A DNA stretch of 7,310 nt, taken from positions 61,172-68,481 of the forward strand of contig DHIV01000078.1 in NCBI GenBank assembly GCA_002403995.1, written 5' to 3'. The translations under genes were made by a program, and so were the position numbers. The notes under the pieces are model-generated. The model was given only the letters and a program-made list of their open reading frames with translations. It made no database searches and was not told the origin of the DNA. Shown piece after piece: positions 1-5,502 of this stretch; within the stretch, counting starts at the first letter, position 1, and each line of letters begins with the position of its first letter. This stretch comes from Gallionella sp. UBA4737 (lineage in GTDB: Bacteria > Pseudomonadota > Gammaproteobacteria > Burkholderiales > Gallionellaceae).

Positions 1-366
1 ATGCAGCAATTGCTTCACGGTGAACTCGCCATCCAGCACCGCAATCACCACGCAGCCGTGCGTGACAGGCAGGGCGCGGTCCACCACCAACAGGTCACCG
101 TCGAAAATGCCGCGTCCGCGCATCGAGTCACCCGCTACGCGCATGAAGAAGGTGCTCTCGCGATGCTGGATCAAATGCTCGTCGAGACTGAGATGCTGTT
201 CCACATAGTCATCGGCCGGGGAGGGGAAGCCGGCGGGTACGGCACTGCGCAGCAAGGCATGCTGCCGATAAAACAATTCCTTGTTGGGGCGGGTCAGCGA
301 CAGCAGGCCATGCGCGGCGCGCGGGACTTGCCGATCTGCAGATTGGCGATGAATAGCGGTTTGCAT
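1..366 (-). CDS. umuD: UmuD-like SOS mutagenesis protein (partial, C-terminus off left edge)
   Basis: This is the subunit that, after RecA-stimulated self-cleavage, joins UmuC to form translesion polymerase V. The 122 visible residues include the S24 peptidase dyad: Ser81 in GDSM and Lys118 in FTVKQL. They lie 37 residues apart, as in E. coli UmuD (Ser60/Lys97). The predicted cleavage site is Ala45-Gly46 within PAGFPSPADDYVEQ, where E. coli has Cys-Gly; the 36-residue distance to the serine is kept. Compared with E. coli there are about 21 extra N-terminal residues, and no internal Met offers a shorter start. About 20 C-terminal residues lie beyond position 1. The ATG follows the stop of the LexA-like gene by 5 bp, with GGAAGTGA as ribosome-binding site, so the two genes are almost certainly co-transcribed. 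A umuC gene is expected next but cannot be seen. Confidence 0.93.
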   Translation of the reverse strand, partial: MQTAIHRQSADRQVPRAAHGLLSLTRPNKELFYRQHALLRSAVPAGFPSPADDYVEQHLSLDEHLIQHRESTFFMRVAGDSMRGRGIFDGDLLVVDRALPVTHGCVVIAVLDGEFTVKQLLH

Positions 367-371
367 CGTGA

Positions 372-980
372 TCACTTCCGGTACTTGCGGATCAAACCGA
401 CCAATACCCCGAATATCTCCAGGATACCTTGCGGACGGATGACCGGGTAAGCCTGGTTGGCGGGGCGCAAAATATACTTGCCGCGCTCCTTGTCCAATGT
501 CTTCAGGGTGAACTCGTTATCCACGATAGCCACCACGATGTCTCCCACACTCGCAAGATTGCGTTTTTCCACCACGGCGATATCGCCATCATGGATACCC
601 GCTTCGATCATCGAATCGCCCTTGACCGGAATCAGCGTGGTTTCGGATGGCTTGTCGATGAGCATGTCATCGATGACTAGATACTCGCCTTGGGTCGCAG
701 ACACCGAAACCGGCATGCCTGCCTGAACAGAAGACTCGGCCAGCGGGCGCGCAAAGAACTGGCGGGATGGGATCCACGCGCCATCCGGGGTGCGATCGAT
801 GAAGCCGGCTGCGTTCAAGCGGGTCAGGATAGCTTTGACCCAGGATTTGGAAGCGATGCCGAACACCTCGCACAGCTTGGCGTAAGAAGGGATGTTTTTC
901 CAGTCGGCGTAATAGTCCTGGAGTTTGGCGAGATACTCGCCGTCTCTGGGATTGAAGTCGGGTGTATCGGAATCAGTCAT
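372..980 (-). CDS. LexA-like autoproteolytic transcriptional repressor (S24 family)
   Basis: A probable SOS-type repressor that inactivates itself by RecA-stimulated cleavage. It has 202 residues, the same length as E. coli LexA. Residues about 14-73 resemble a winged helix-turn-helix (IPSYAKLCEVFGIASKSWVK, then a wing near AGFIDRTPDGAWIP), but this part does not look like the canonical LexA DNA-binding domain. The C-terminal half is a complete S24 protease/dimerisation domain: cleavage site Ala87-Gly88 (VQAGMP), Ser123 (GDSM), Lys160 (FTLKTL), followed by RPANQAYPVI and the terminal IFGVLVGLIRKY strand. The equivalent E. coli residues are Ala84-Gly85, Ser119 and Lys156. It heads an operon with umuD. 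Its own promoter contains two palindromic operators, so autoregulation is likely. No clear Shine-Dalgarno precedes the ATG. It may be the main LexA or a second, locus-specific one, so no symbol is given. Confidence 0.9.
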   Translation of the reverse strand: MTDSDTPDFNPRDGEYLAKLQDYYADWKNIPSYAKLCEVFGIASKSWVKAILTRLNAAGFIDRTPDGAWIPSRQFFARPLAESSVQAGMPVSVSATQGEYLVIDDMLIDKPSETTLIPVKGDSMIEAGIHDGDIAVVEKRNLASVGDIVVAIVDNEFTLKTLDKERGKYILRPANQAYPVIRPQGILEIFGVLVGLIRKYRK

Positions 981-992
981 GGCTGGATTTAT

Positions 993-1010
993 ACAGAACG
1001 AACGTACTGT
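993..1010. promoter_or_regulatory. Operator 1 of the LexA-like gene (imperfect palindrome over start site)
   Basis: ACAGAACG-AA-CGTACTGT: the same 8-2-8 architecture as the neighbouring palindrome, with one mismatched position between the arms. The left arm shares AGAACGA with operator 2. The centres of the two sites are 25 bp apart, and this one covers the predicted transcription start. Two related sites in one promoter argue for a real operator pair. Confidence 0.62.
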
Positions 1011-1012
1011 GC

Positions 1013-1041
1013 ACTGTAAAGAACGAGCGTTCTTTTGTCAA
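1013..1041 (-). promoter_or_regulatory. Sigma-70-type promoter of the LexA-like/umuD operon
   Basis: On the minus strand there is a perfect -35 TTGACA (1036-1041), a 17-bp spacer and a -10 TACAGT (1013-1018). The predicted transcription start is near 1006, leaving a leader of about 25 nt. The spacer is filled by operator 2 and the start region by operator 1, so a bound repressor would block polymerase. The -35 and spacing are read directly; promoter activity is inferred. Confidence 0.78.
1018..1035. promoter_or_regulatory. Operator 2 of the LexA-like gene (perfect palindrome in promoter spacer)
   Basis: A perfect inverted repeat, AAAGAACG-AG-CGTTCTTT, with 8-bp arms and a 2-bp centre. It contains GAAC-N4-GTTC, the core known for the Bacillus-type SOS box, rather than the CTG-N10-CAG of E. 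coli LexA. It lies exactly between the -35 and -10 elements. Binding by the adjacent LexA-like protein is inferred from position and symmetry. Confidence 0.72.
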
Positions 1042-1184
1042 GGGGATATCCAGGCCTGGATTTACGGGCATCCGCCGGGCGGCTTGCTGGTGATTCCGCA
1101 TGGGCTGTTTCTGTTCGTAGAGCATCCCCTTGTGGGGCATTGGGGCATGAATATTTGGAATCAGCGGTACCCTGACAGGGCGCT

Positions 1185-1206
1185 GAAAAACGTCCGGACG
1201 GACGTC
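1185..1206 (-). terminator. Intrinsic terminator of the nucleotide pyrophosphohydrolase gene
   Basis: Read on the minus strand, ACGTCC-GTCC-GGACGT forms a 6-bp stem with a 4-nt loop and runs directly into TTTTT. It begins about 40 bp past the stop codon at 1244. The stem is short but GC-rich, and position and U-tract fit a Rho-independent terminator. Confidence 0.65.
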
Positions 1207-1243
1207 AAAAGGAAGGGCTGCAAACCCAGGCTACGAAGCCCGA

Positions 1244-1600
1244 CTAATACTCAGAATACTTCTTGGAACTGCCGCGCACCTGTTCCGCCGGATACTTCAC
1301 CGCGTTCTTCTCCAGCTTGCGCAGCGCGGCTTCCGGTAAATCCACCCTCAGCTTGTCTGAAAGGCGCACCAGATACAGCAGGATGTCGGCCAGTTCTTCT
1401 GCGACGACTGCTTTCTTTGCGGCATCGAGATTGCCCGATTGTTCTTCGGTGAGCCACTGGAAATGCTCCATCAGCTCGGCGACTTCCACCATCAGCGCCA
1501 TGCTCAGATTCTTCGGTGAATGGAATTGGTCCCAGTCGCGCGCCTCGGCGAACGCGCGCAACTTGTCGCGCAACATCAGCAGATCGGATTGGTCGGTCAT
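1244..1600 (-). CDS. MazG-like nucleotide pyrophosphohydrolase
   Basis: A member of the all-alpha NTP pyrophosphatase superfamily, in the small single-domain group that includes eukaryotic DCTPP1 (dCTPase) and related bacterial proteins. These cytoplasmic enzymes hydrolyse (d)NTPs, often non-canonical ones, to the monophosphate and pyrophosphate. The 118 residues show the metal-binding pairs E39-x-x-E42 (EVAE) and E69-x-x-D72 (EELADILLYLVRLSDKL). They also show the typical N-terminal pattern W23 and H27-S-P-K-N-L-S, with W49 after the first helix motif. The ATG at 1600 has GGAA 8 nt upstream. The -10-like sequence TACAAT (minus strand, 1639-1644) may be its promoter, but I see no good -35. 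The gene appears to be transcribed alone and ends at a terminator near 1190. The exact substrate cannot be read from sequence. Confidence 0.88.
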   Translation of the reverse strand: MTDQSDLLMLRDKLRAFAEARDWDQFHSPKNLSMALMVEVAELMEHFQWLTEEQSGNLDAAKKAVVAEELADILLYLVRLSDKLRVDLPEAALRKLEKNAVKYPAEQVRGSSKKYSEY

Positions 1601-1724
1601 AGTGCAGTTCCGATGGAATTTTGGGATGGTCGGGGGCTATTGTAATACGCGGCGGGGCGGAGCATCATGCACGATGATGTCCGGTTGTTTGAGGAATCGG
1701 ACAGTTTGAACGGGAACCAACACC

Positions 1725-2141
1725 ATGATGGAATATATTTTCTTTGACGCGGATCTGCGCGATAAATTTGTGGAATATGCCACGGGCCTTGGTGTGTTGT
1801 GCGATTCGCGGGATGACACTATGGGCCTGGTCGTCGCGGTGCCGGAAGATCTGGCCGATGACCTGGTGGATGACCTGGAAGCGCGTTACGACGAGCTGCA
1901 AGATGAGCAATCCGAGCTTATGTCTCAATCGGAAGGCGGACTCGGAAAACTGGCCGGATTCAAACTGGTCCTGCCGGATGGGCAAACCTGCATGGTGCCG
2001 TTGCAGCCGGATATGGCCAACCGCCTGCTTGCATGTTTCAGCTTCGAAGAGATACAAGTGCTGTTCGACACCGTTGCGCGCAGCGCGCTGGATCCTAAAG
2101 ACAGTCATCTGTGCGAAATCTTGCGGTCGGGGAAGGCATAG
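1725..2141 (+). CDS. Conserved-looking hypothetical protein, strongly acidic
   Basis: I do not recognise this family. The 138-residue product is soluble in appearance, with no signal peptide or membrane segment. It is very acidic: 29 Asp/Glu against 11 Lys/Arg. Residues 40-64 (from PEDLADDLVDDLEARYDELQ onward) should form a long acidic helix. Residues about 79-94 (FKLVLPDGQTCMVPLQ) read like a beta-hairpin, and residues about 95-119 form a further helical segment. Three cysteines (26, 89, 104) plus C130 are scattered without a metal-binding pattern. GGGAA lies about 9 nt before the ATG at 1725; a second ATG follows at once. Codon use matches the neighbours and no long overlapping reading frame explains it better. 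It ends 8 bp from the converging gene at 2150, with no terminator between them. Confidence 0.78.
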   Translation: MMEYIFFDADLRDKFVEYATGLGVLCDSRDDTMGLVVAVPEDLADDLVDDLEARYDELQDEQSELMSQSEGGLGKLAGFKLVLPDGQTCMVPLQPDMANRLLACFSFEEIQVLFDTVARSALDPKDSHLCEILRSGKA

Positions 2142-2149
2142 GCTGCCAC

Positions 2150-3103
2150 TCAGGCTGGTTTGAATATGCCCCACAGGAACATCAAACATCCGATCAGGAA
2201 AATTGATCCGACCCACCAGTTGAATCGTGAAGCCATCTCGCCCAGATAGCCGCGCAAAGTATCGGCATGCCTTTCTTCGCTGAACCGGAACTGCAACAGC
2301 CCGTGACCACCACCTTTCATTTCATGCAGTCTGTTGCAGGCGTCTATGCATTCGCCACAATTGATGCAACTGTCGTCTATTTTTAAGTTGGTCGGGTCGA
2401 TGCCGGTAATGCAGGTGGTTGCGCAATAATTGCACTTGGCGCATTCGCTCGAACGTCCAGAATCGTATTTTACGTGCAGGGCGTCTTTGGTCCTGAAAAT
2501 CCGCTGGCCTATCCTGTACAGGCAGATGTAATCACACCAGAAGTACCGGATAACCGCGATGTCCAGAAAGACGAGTATGGCCACTACGATATACAGCTGC
2601 TGCATGAACCTTGATATTTTGGAAGCAGAGCCGAATGTGAAGAAAGACCAAACCTCACCGGGCGAATAGAAGAACAGGAAAGGGATTACTCCCAGCAGCA
2701 ACGACGCCGCAATAAAACTGAGCACAAGGATGATCCAGTTGAAGGCTTTGTTCTTTGCAGCGGCGACCTTCAGCCCTTCGCTGTCTATGTCGACGTTGGC
2801 GCGCTTGCCCAGCAGCCTGTGAGTCAGATTATTCGCCCATTCCGAGACCGTGTTTTGCGGGCATGACCAACCGCACCAGACCGTGCCGATGGTCATGTAA
2901 GTGATGATAGGAGCGGTGGCGATCATGATCCCCAGACCGAACACGAAGAAGATATTCGACCACCACAACTGGCGGCCAAGGACCATGAAACTGGCGGTTG
3001 TCAGATCGATTCTGAACAGCCCTGTGGCCGGAATCAGCACGATCAGGATAATCGTGGCTATTTGAACTGCTCTTCTTTTCCAGTGATACTTCGGTTGTTG
3101 CAT
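2150..3103 (-). CDS. CcoG/NapH-like membrane protein with two 4Fe-4S clusters
   Basis: A polytopic ferredoxin-type protein, probably an inner-membrane electron carrier or metal reductase. Residues counted from the ATG at 3103 (317 aa) suggest five membrane helices at about 13-30, 50-70, 122-146, 170-188 and 295-314. Two CxxxC pairs at helix ends (C77/C81 in WCGWSCPQ, C190/C194 in WCDYIC) match those of CcoG, which reduces copper for cbb3 oxidase assembly. A cytoplasmic 2x[4Fe-4S] domain follows: C221-C224-C227-C231 and C246-C249-C252-C256, each CxxCxxCxxxC, with TGIDP between them. Unlike full CcoG (about 470 aa) it ends after the last helix and lacks the C-terminal Ig-like domain. The usual Pro after the last Cys of each cluster motif is Ile or Asn. 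I prefer ATG 3103, which has AGGTGA 5 nt upstream, over an in-frame GTG at 3112. No cytochrome oxidase gene is nearby. Confidence 0.85.
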   Translation of the reverse strand: MQQPKYHWKRRAVQIATIILIVLIPATGLFRIDLTTASFMVLGRQLWWSNIFFVFGLGIMIATAPIITYMTIGTVWCGWSCPQNTVSEWANNLTHRLLGKRANVDIDSEGLKVAAAKNKAFNWIILVLSFIAASLLLGVIPFLFFYSPGEVWSFFTFGSASKISRFMQQLYIVVAILVFLDIAVIRYFWCDYICLYRIGQRIFRTKDALHVKYDSGRSSECAKCNYCATTCITGIDPTNLKIDDSCINCGECIDACNRLHEMKGGGHGLLQFRFSEERHADTLRGYLGEMASRFNWWVGSIFLIGCLMFLWGIFKPA

Positions 3104-3111
3104 ACGCTTCA

Positions 3112-3136
3112 CCTTGCCGTGATTTTTGCGGCAAGG
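3112..3136 (-). promoter_or_regulatory. Leader hairpin overlapping the ribosome-binding site of the 4Fe-4S protein gene
   Basis: A perfect 8-bp inverted repeat, CCTTGCCG/CGGCAAGG, with a 9-nt A/T-rich loop. In the minus-strand transcript the 3' arm ends in AAGG, the first bases of the AAGGTGA Shine-Dalgarno for the ATG at 3103. The folded form would therefore cover part of the ribosome-binding site. There is no U-tract, so it is not a terminator. Confidence 0.5.
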
Positions 3137-3192
3137 CAGATTATCCGCTTTTCGTATTGCTTACGCGAGAGCAGGTTTTACCGGGCACCAGC

Positions 3193-3241
3193 TCAAGCAA
3201 ATAAAACCGCCCACGAGGGGGCGGTTTCATTTGACGGCGGA
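3193..3241. repeat. Direct repeat copy 1: tRNA-Ser 3'-end/terminator-like sequence
   Basis: About 49 bp resembling 5503-5550. The first 28 bases match except for one substitution and one single-base indel. Similarity then continues through the second hairpin arm to a shared GGCGGA, which in copy 2 is the tRNA-Ser 3' end. No tRNA body can be recognised beyond 3241, so this copy is a detached fragment or a member of a terminator-sequence family. Confidence 0.65.
3204..3227 (-). terminator. Terminator-like hairpin inside direct repeat copy 1
   Basis: A perfect 9-bp stem, AAACCGCCC/GGGCGGTTT, with a 6-nt loop. The minus strand continues into TTTTATTT, the better terminator direction. It lies about 100 bp upstream of the divergent 4Fe-4S protein gene, and no gene ends here on either strand. 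It may block antisense or read-through transcription, or be an inactive remnant. Confidence 0.5.
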
Positions 3242-3386
3242 TGCAGTCTGGTGCGAGAACGCATGCGCGCGCATGGCTTCGGCCTTGTTATGGCTAAACG
3301 ATCACATTGCTTCAGTGCGCTAACGCACGGTGCCGCCGCGCATTCAAGTGCGACACTGATCCCGCATGTTTACCGGGAGAAGATTA

Positions 3387-4589
3387 ATGAAGCACGCTTA
3401 CGATTATTTGATTGTGGGCGGGGGGCTGACAGGCGCATCGGCAGTGGAAGGCATTCGAGAGCTCGACAAAACGGGCAGTATACTTCTGGCCGGCGAGGAA
3501 AATCACTTGCCTTATGACCGACCGCCGCTGTCCAAGAAGCTTTGGTTCGGCAAAATGAAAATGGAAGACATCTTTCTCCATGACCGCGAGTTCTACGATA
3601 CCCATGCAGTTACCCTGGCATTGGGAACAAAAATGGCGCAGCTCGACCCCGTCAAAAAAACCGTCACCAACACCGATGGCGGGACATTCGGCTATGGGAA
3701 ACTATTGCTTGCAACGGGCTGCAAGGTACGGACGCTGACTATCCCCGGCGGGGATCTAGATGGCATATGTTACTTCCGCAATCTGGACGATTATCTGCGC
3801 ACCAGGGGAGTGGCTGCAGAGGGCAAGTCAGCAGTGGTGGTCGGTGGCGGGTTCATCGGCTCGGAGTTGGTCGCTGCGCTCAATATCAACAAGCTGAACG
3901 TCACCATGATTTTCCCGGGCACACTGCTGTGCGACCGCGTGTTTCCTGATTATTTGGGGCGGGCTATGCAGCGCCGCTACCTGGAGAAGGGCGTCAGGAT
4001 ACTGGCGTCGGACAAACCTGTTTCTTTCAGCAAGAACGGCGCTAAATTTATTACCCTCACCGAGAAGGGTGAACAAATCGAATCGGATATGGTGATCGTC
4101 GGAGTCGGCGTGATCCCGGAAATGGAGCTGGCCAAAAGTGGCGGGCTGAAAGTGGGCAATGGAATCGTGGTGAACGAATACCTCGAGACTTCCCGCCCGG
4201 ATATTTATGCCGCAGGCGACAACGCCTTTTTTCCTTACCATGCGCTGGGACAGTCGATGCGCATGGAACACTGGGACAACGCCCTCAACCAGGGGAAATG
4301 GGCGGGGCGGAATATGGCGGGCGCGCATGAACCATTTACCTATCAGCCGTATTTTTTCTCGGACCTGTTCGAGTTCGGCTACGAAGCGACCGGCGAAGTT
4401 GATTCCAAGATGGAAACCTTCGCCGACTGGCAGAAGGAAAATGATACCGGGGTCATCTACTACCTGCGCGACGGAAAGGTTAGAGGCGTGATGATGTGCA
4501 ACATGTGGGACAAGGTCGAGATGGCGCGCGAACTTGTCAAAAAAGGGGAAAAGACGGCGCCGGAGAAATTGCGCGGCCTGATTGTATGA
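3387..4589 (+). CDS. AIF/ferredoxin-reductase-like FAD-dependent NAD(P)H oxidoreductase
   Basis: A flavoprotein disulphide-reductase-fold enzyme that moves electrons from NAD(P)H to an unknown acceptor. It has 400 residues. The FAD-binding motif VGGGLTG is at 10-16, YDRPPLSK (typical of Rieske-system ferredoxin reductases and AIF) at 43-50, and the NAD-binding motif VVGGGFIGSE at 151-160. The second FAD motif, IYAAGDNAFF, is at 273-282, followed by EHWDNALNQGKWAGRNMAG at 294-312. The C-terminal YFFSDLFEFGYEATG (322-336) resembles the corresponding part of mitochondrial AIF. There is no CxxC redox pair, signal peptide or membrane anchor. ATG 3387 is chosen because GGGAGAAG lies 4 nt upstream; an in-frame ATG at 3366 would add 7 residues but lacks such a site. 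It diverges from the 4Fe-4S protein gene and precedes the transporter gene by 82 bp. The physiological partner is unknown. Confidence 0.88.
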   Translation: MKHAYDYLIVGGGLTGASAVEGIRELDKTGSILLAGEENHLPYDRPPLSKKLWFGKMKMEDIFLHDREFYDTHAVTLALGTKMAQLDPVKKTVTNTDGGTFGYGKLLLATGCKVRTLTIPGGDLDGICYFRNLDDYLRTRGVAAEGKSAVVVGGGFIGSELVAALNINKLNVTMIFPGTLLCDRVFPDYLGRAMQRRYLEKGVRILASDKPVSFSKNGAKFITLTEKGEQIESDMVIVGVGVIPEMELAKSGGLKVGNGIVVNEYLETSRPDIYAAGDNAFFPYHALGQSMRMEHWDNALNQGKWAGRNMAGAHEPFTYQPYFFSDLFEFGYEATGEVDSKMETFADWQKENDTGVIYYLRDGKVRGVMMCNMWDKVEMARELVKKGEKTAPEKLRGLIV

Positions 4590-4671
4590 TGCCGCTGTGC
4601 CTGTCTGATAACTGTCAGGTGACGTTGGCTCCGTCTGCTCGCTATGACTTCGAAGGCGGCAGAAGAGTAAT

Positions 4672-5412
4672 ATGCTTTCTAACCGATTAACAAGGACCTC
4701 CTCCAGAAACTTCAATATGCGTCCACGTCACATAGAACGGCACCGCACTGATCGCATCGGCTGGCTCCGCGCCGCAGTATTGGGGGCGAACGATGGCATC
4801 GTTTCAACGGCAAGTCTGGTGCTGGGTGTTGCCGCTGCACATGTCACCCACAGTAGCATATTGGTCGCGGGGGTTGCCGGCCTGGTCGCCGGAGCCATGT
4901 CCATGGCTGCCGGCGAGTACGTCTCGGTCCACTCACAGGCAGACACCGAAAAGGCAGACATCGAGCTTGAACGCAAGGAACTCAAGGCGGACGATGCGGG
5001 GGAGCATAAGGAATTGGCGGCAATCTATGTCGGTCGGGGTCTTGATCCCGCGCTTGCAAAACAGGTCTCCGATCAACTCATGGCGCATGACGGGCTCGGC
5101 GCACATGTCCGCGACGAACTTGGTATCACCCAAACGCTTAGCGCGCGCCCGATTCAGGCTGCCTTTTCTTCAGCCGCCAGCTTCGCTATTGGAGCAGCAC
5201 TGCCCCTGGTGGTCACGATATTGGCTCCCGAGGCAAGCCTGATCCTCCTCGTCTCGGGCACTTCGCTGGTTTTTCTCGCGCTGCTGGGCGGGGTGGCTGC
5301 GCGCGTCGGGGGAGCGCCTTTGACAGTGGGTGCGATGCGCGTCACGTTCTGGGGTGCGCTGGCCATGGGGCTGACTGCTGGCGTCGGCGCTTTGTTTGGA
5401 GCGGTTGCGTGA
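4672..5412 (+). CDS. VIT1/CCC1 family Fe(II)/Mn(II) transporter
   Basis: An inner-membrane protein of the vacuolar iron transporter family; bacterial members are thought to export or detoxify iron or manganese. It has 246 residues from ATG 4672 (AGAAGAG 4 nt upstream). Family resemblance begins only at Met16 (ATG 4717; MRPRHIERHRTDRIGWLRAA), so a 231-residue product is an alternative. The signature LGANDGIVSTASLVLGVAAA spans 37-56, with Asp41 in the transport path. The second helix carries AGAMSMAAGEYVS (73-85), including Met76, Met78 and Glu82. Residues about 89-160 form the cytoplasmic metal-binding helical domain, rich in Glu (E93, E98, E100, E103, E111, E114). Three more helices follow at about 165-185, 189-209 and 222-245, giving five in total. 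It may share a transcript with the flavoenzyme gene upstream. Confidence 0.92.
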   Translation: MLSNRLTRTSSRNFNMRPRHIERHRTDRIGWLRAAVLGANDGIVSTASLVLGVAAAHVTHSSILVAGVAGLVAGAMSMAAGEYVSVHSQADTEKADIELERKELKADDAGEHKELAAIYVGRGLDPALAKQVSDQLMAHDGLGAHVRDELGITQTLSARPIQAAFSSAASFAIGAALPLVVTILAPEASLILLVSGTSLVFLALLGGVAARVGGAPLTVGAMRVTFWGALAMGLTAGVGALFGAVA

Positions 5413-5502
5413 GTGAAGTGGAAATATGCCACCTGACACGCTATCCAACCTGGACGGGTTGACTCGCTCTGATTAAGTCATTCGTTGAGGCAGAACACCC
5501 AT

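Noticed and set aside
1118..1150. Short G/C hairpin and repeated TGGGGCAT in the gene-free stretch 1042-1184
   Set aside because: The stem needs a bulge and has no U-tract; no gene, RNA or conserved element can be supported there.
925..1452. Open plus-strand frame of 175 codons across the LexA promoter and the pyrophosphohydrolase gene
   Set aside because: It runs antisense to two well-supported genes and through operators and a terminator; its sequence shows no protein-family pattern.
1665..2216. Minus-strand open frame of 183 codons opposite the acidic protein
   Set aside because: It overlaps the end of the 4Fe-4S protein gene and lacks a ribosome-binding site. The plus-strand frame has a ribosome-binding site and a sensible gene boundary. 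Some doubt remains because the acidic protein is itself unrecognised.
3230..3330. Possible decayed tRNA-Ser body beside direct repeat copy 1
   Set aside because: No T-arm TTCGAAT, anticodon stem or acceptor 5' strand can be found; only the terminal GGCGGA-like bases match.
3828..4715. Long minus-strand open frame of 295 codons
   Set aside because: It lies antisense to the clearly coding flavoenzyme gene; length is explained by GC-biased codon positions and there is no recognisable domain.
4789..4803. Palindrome AACGATG-G-CATCGTT, loosely like the SOS operator core
   Set aside because: It lies in codons of the invariant NDGIVS motif of the VIT transporter and lacks the GTTC half, so protein coding explains it.
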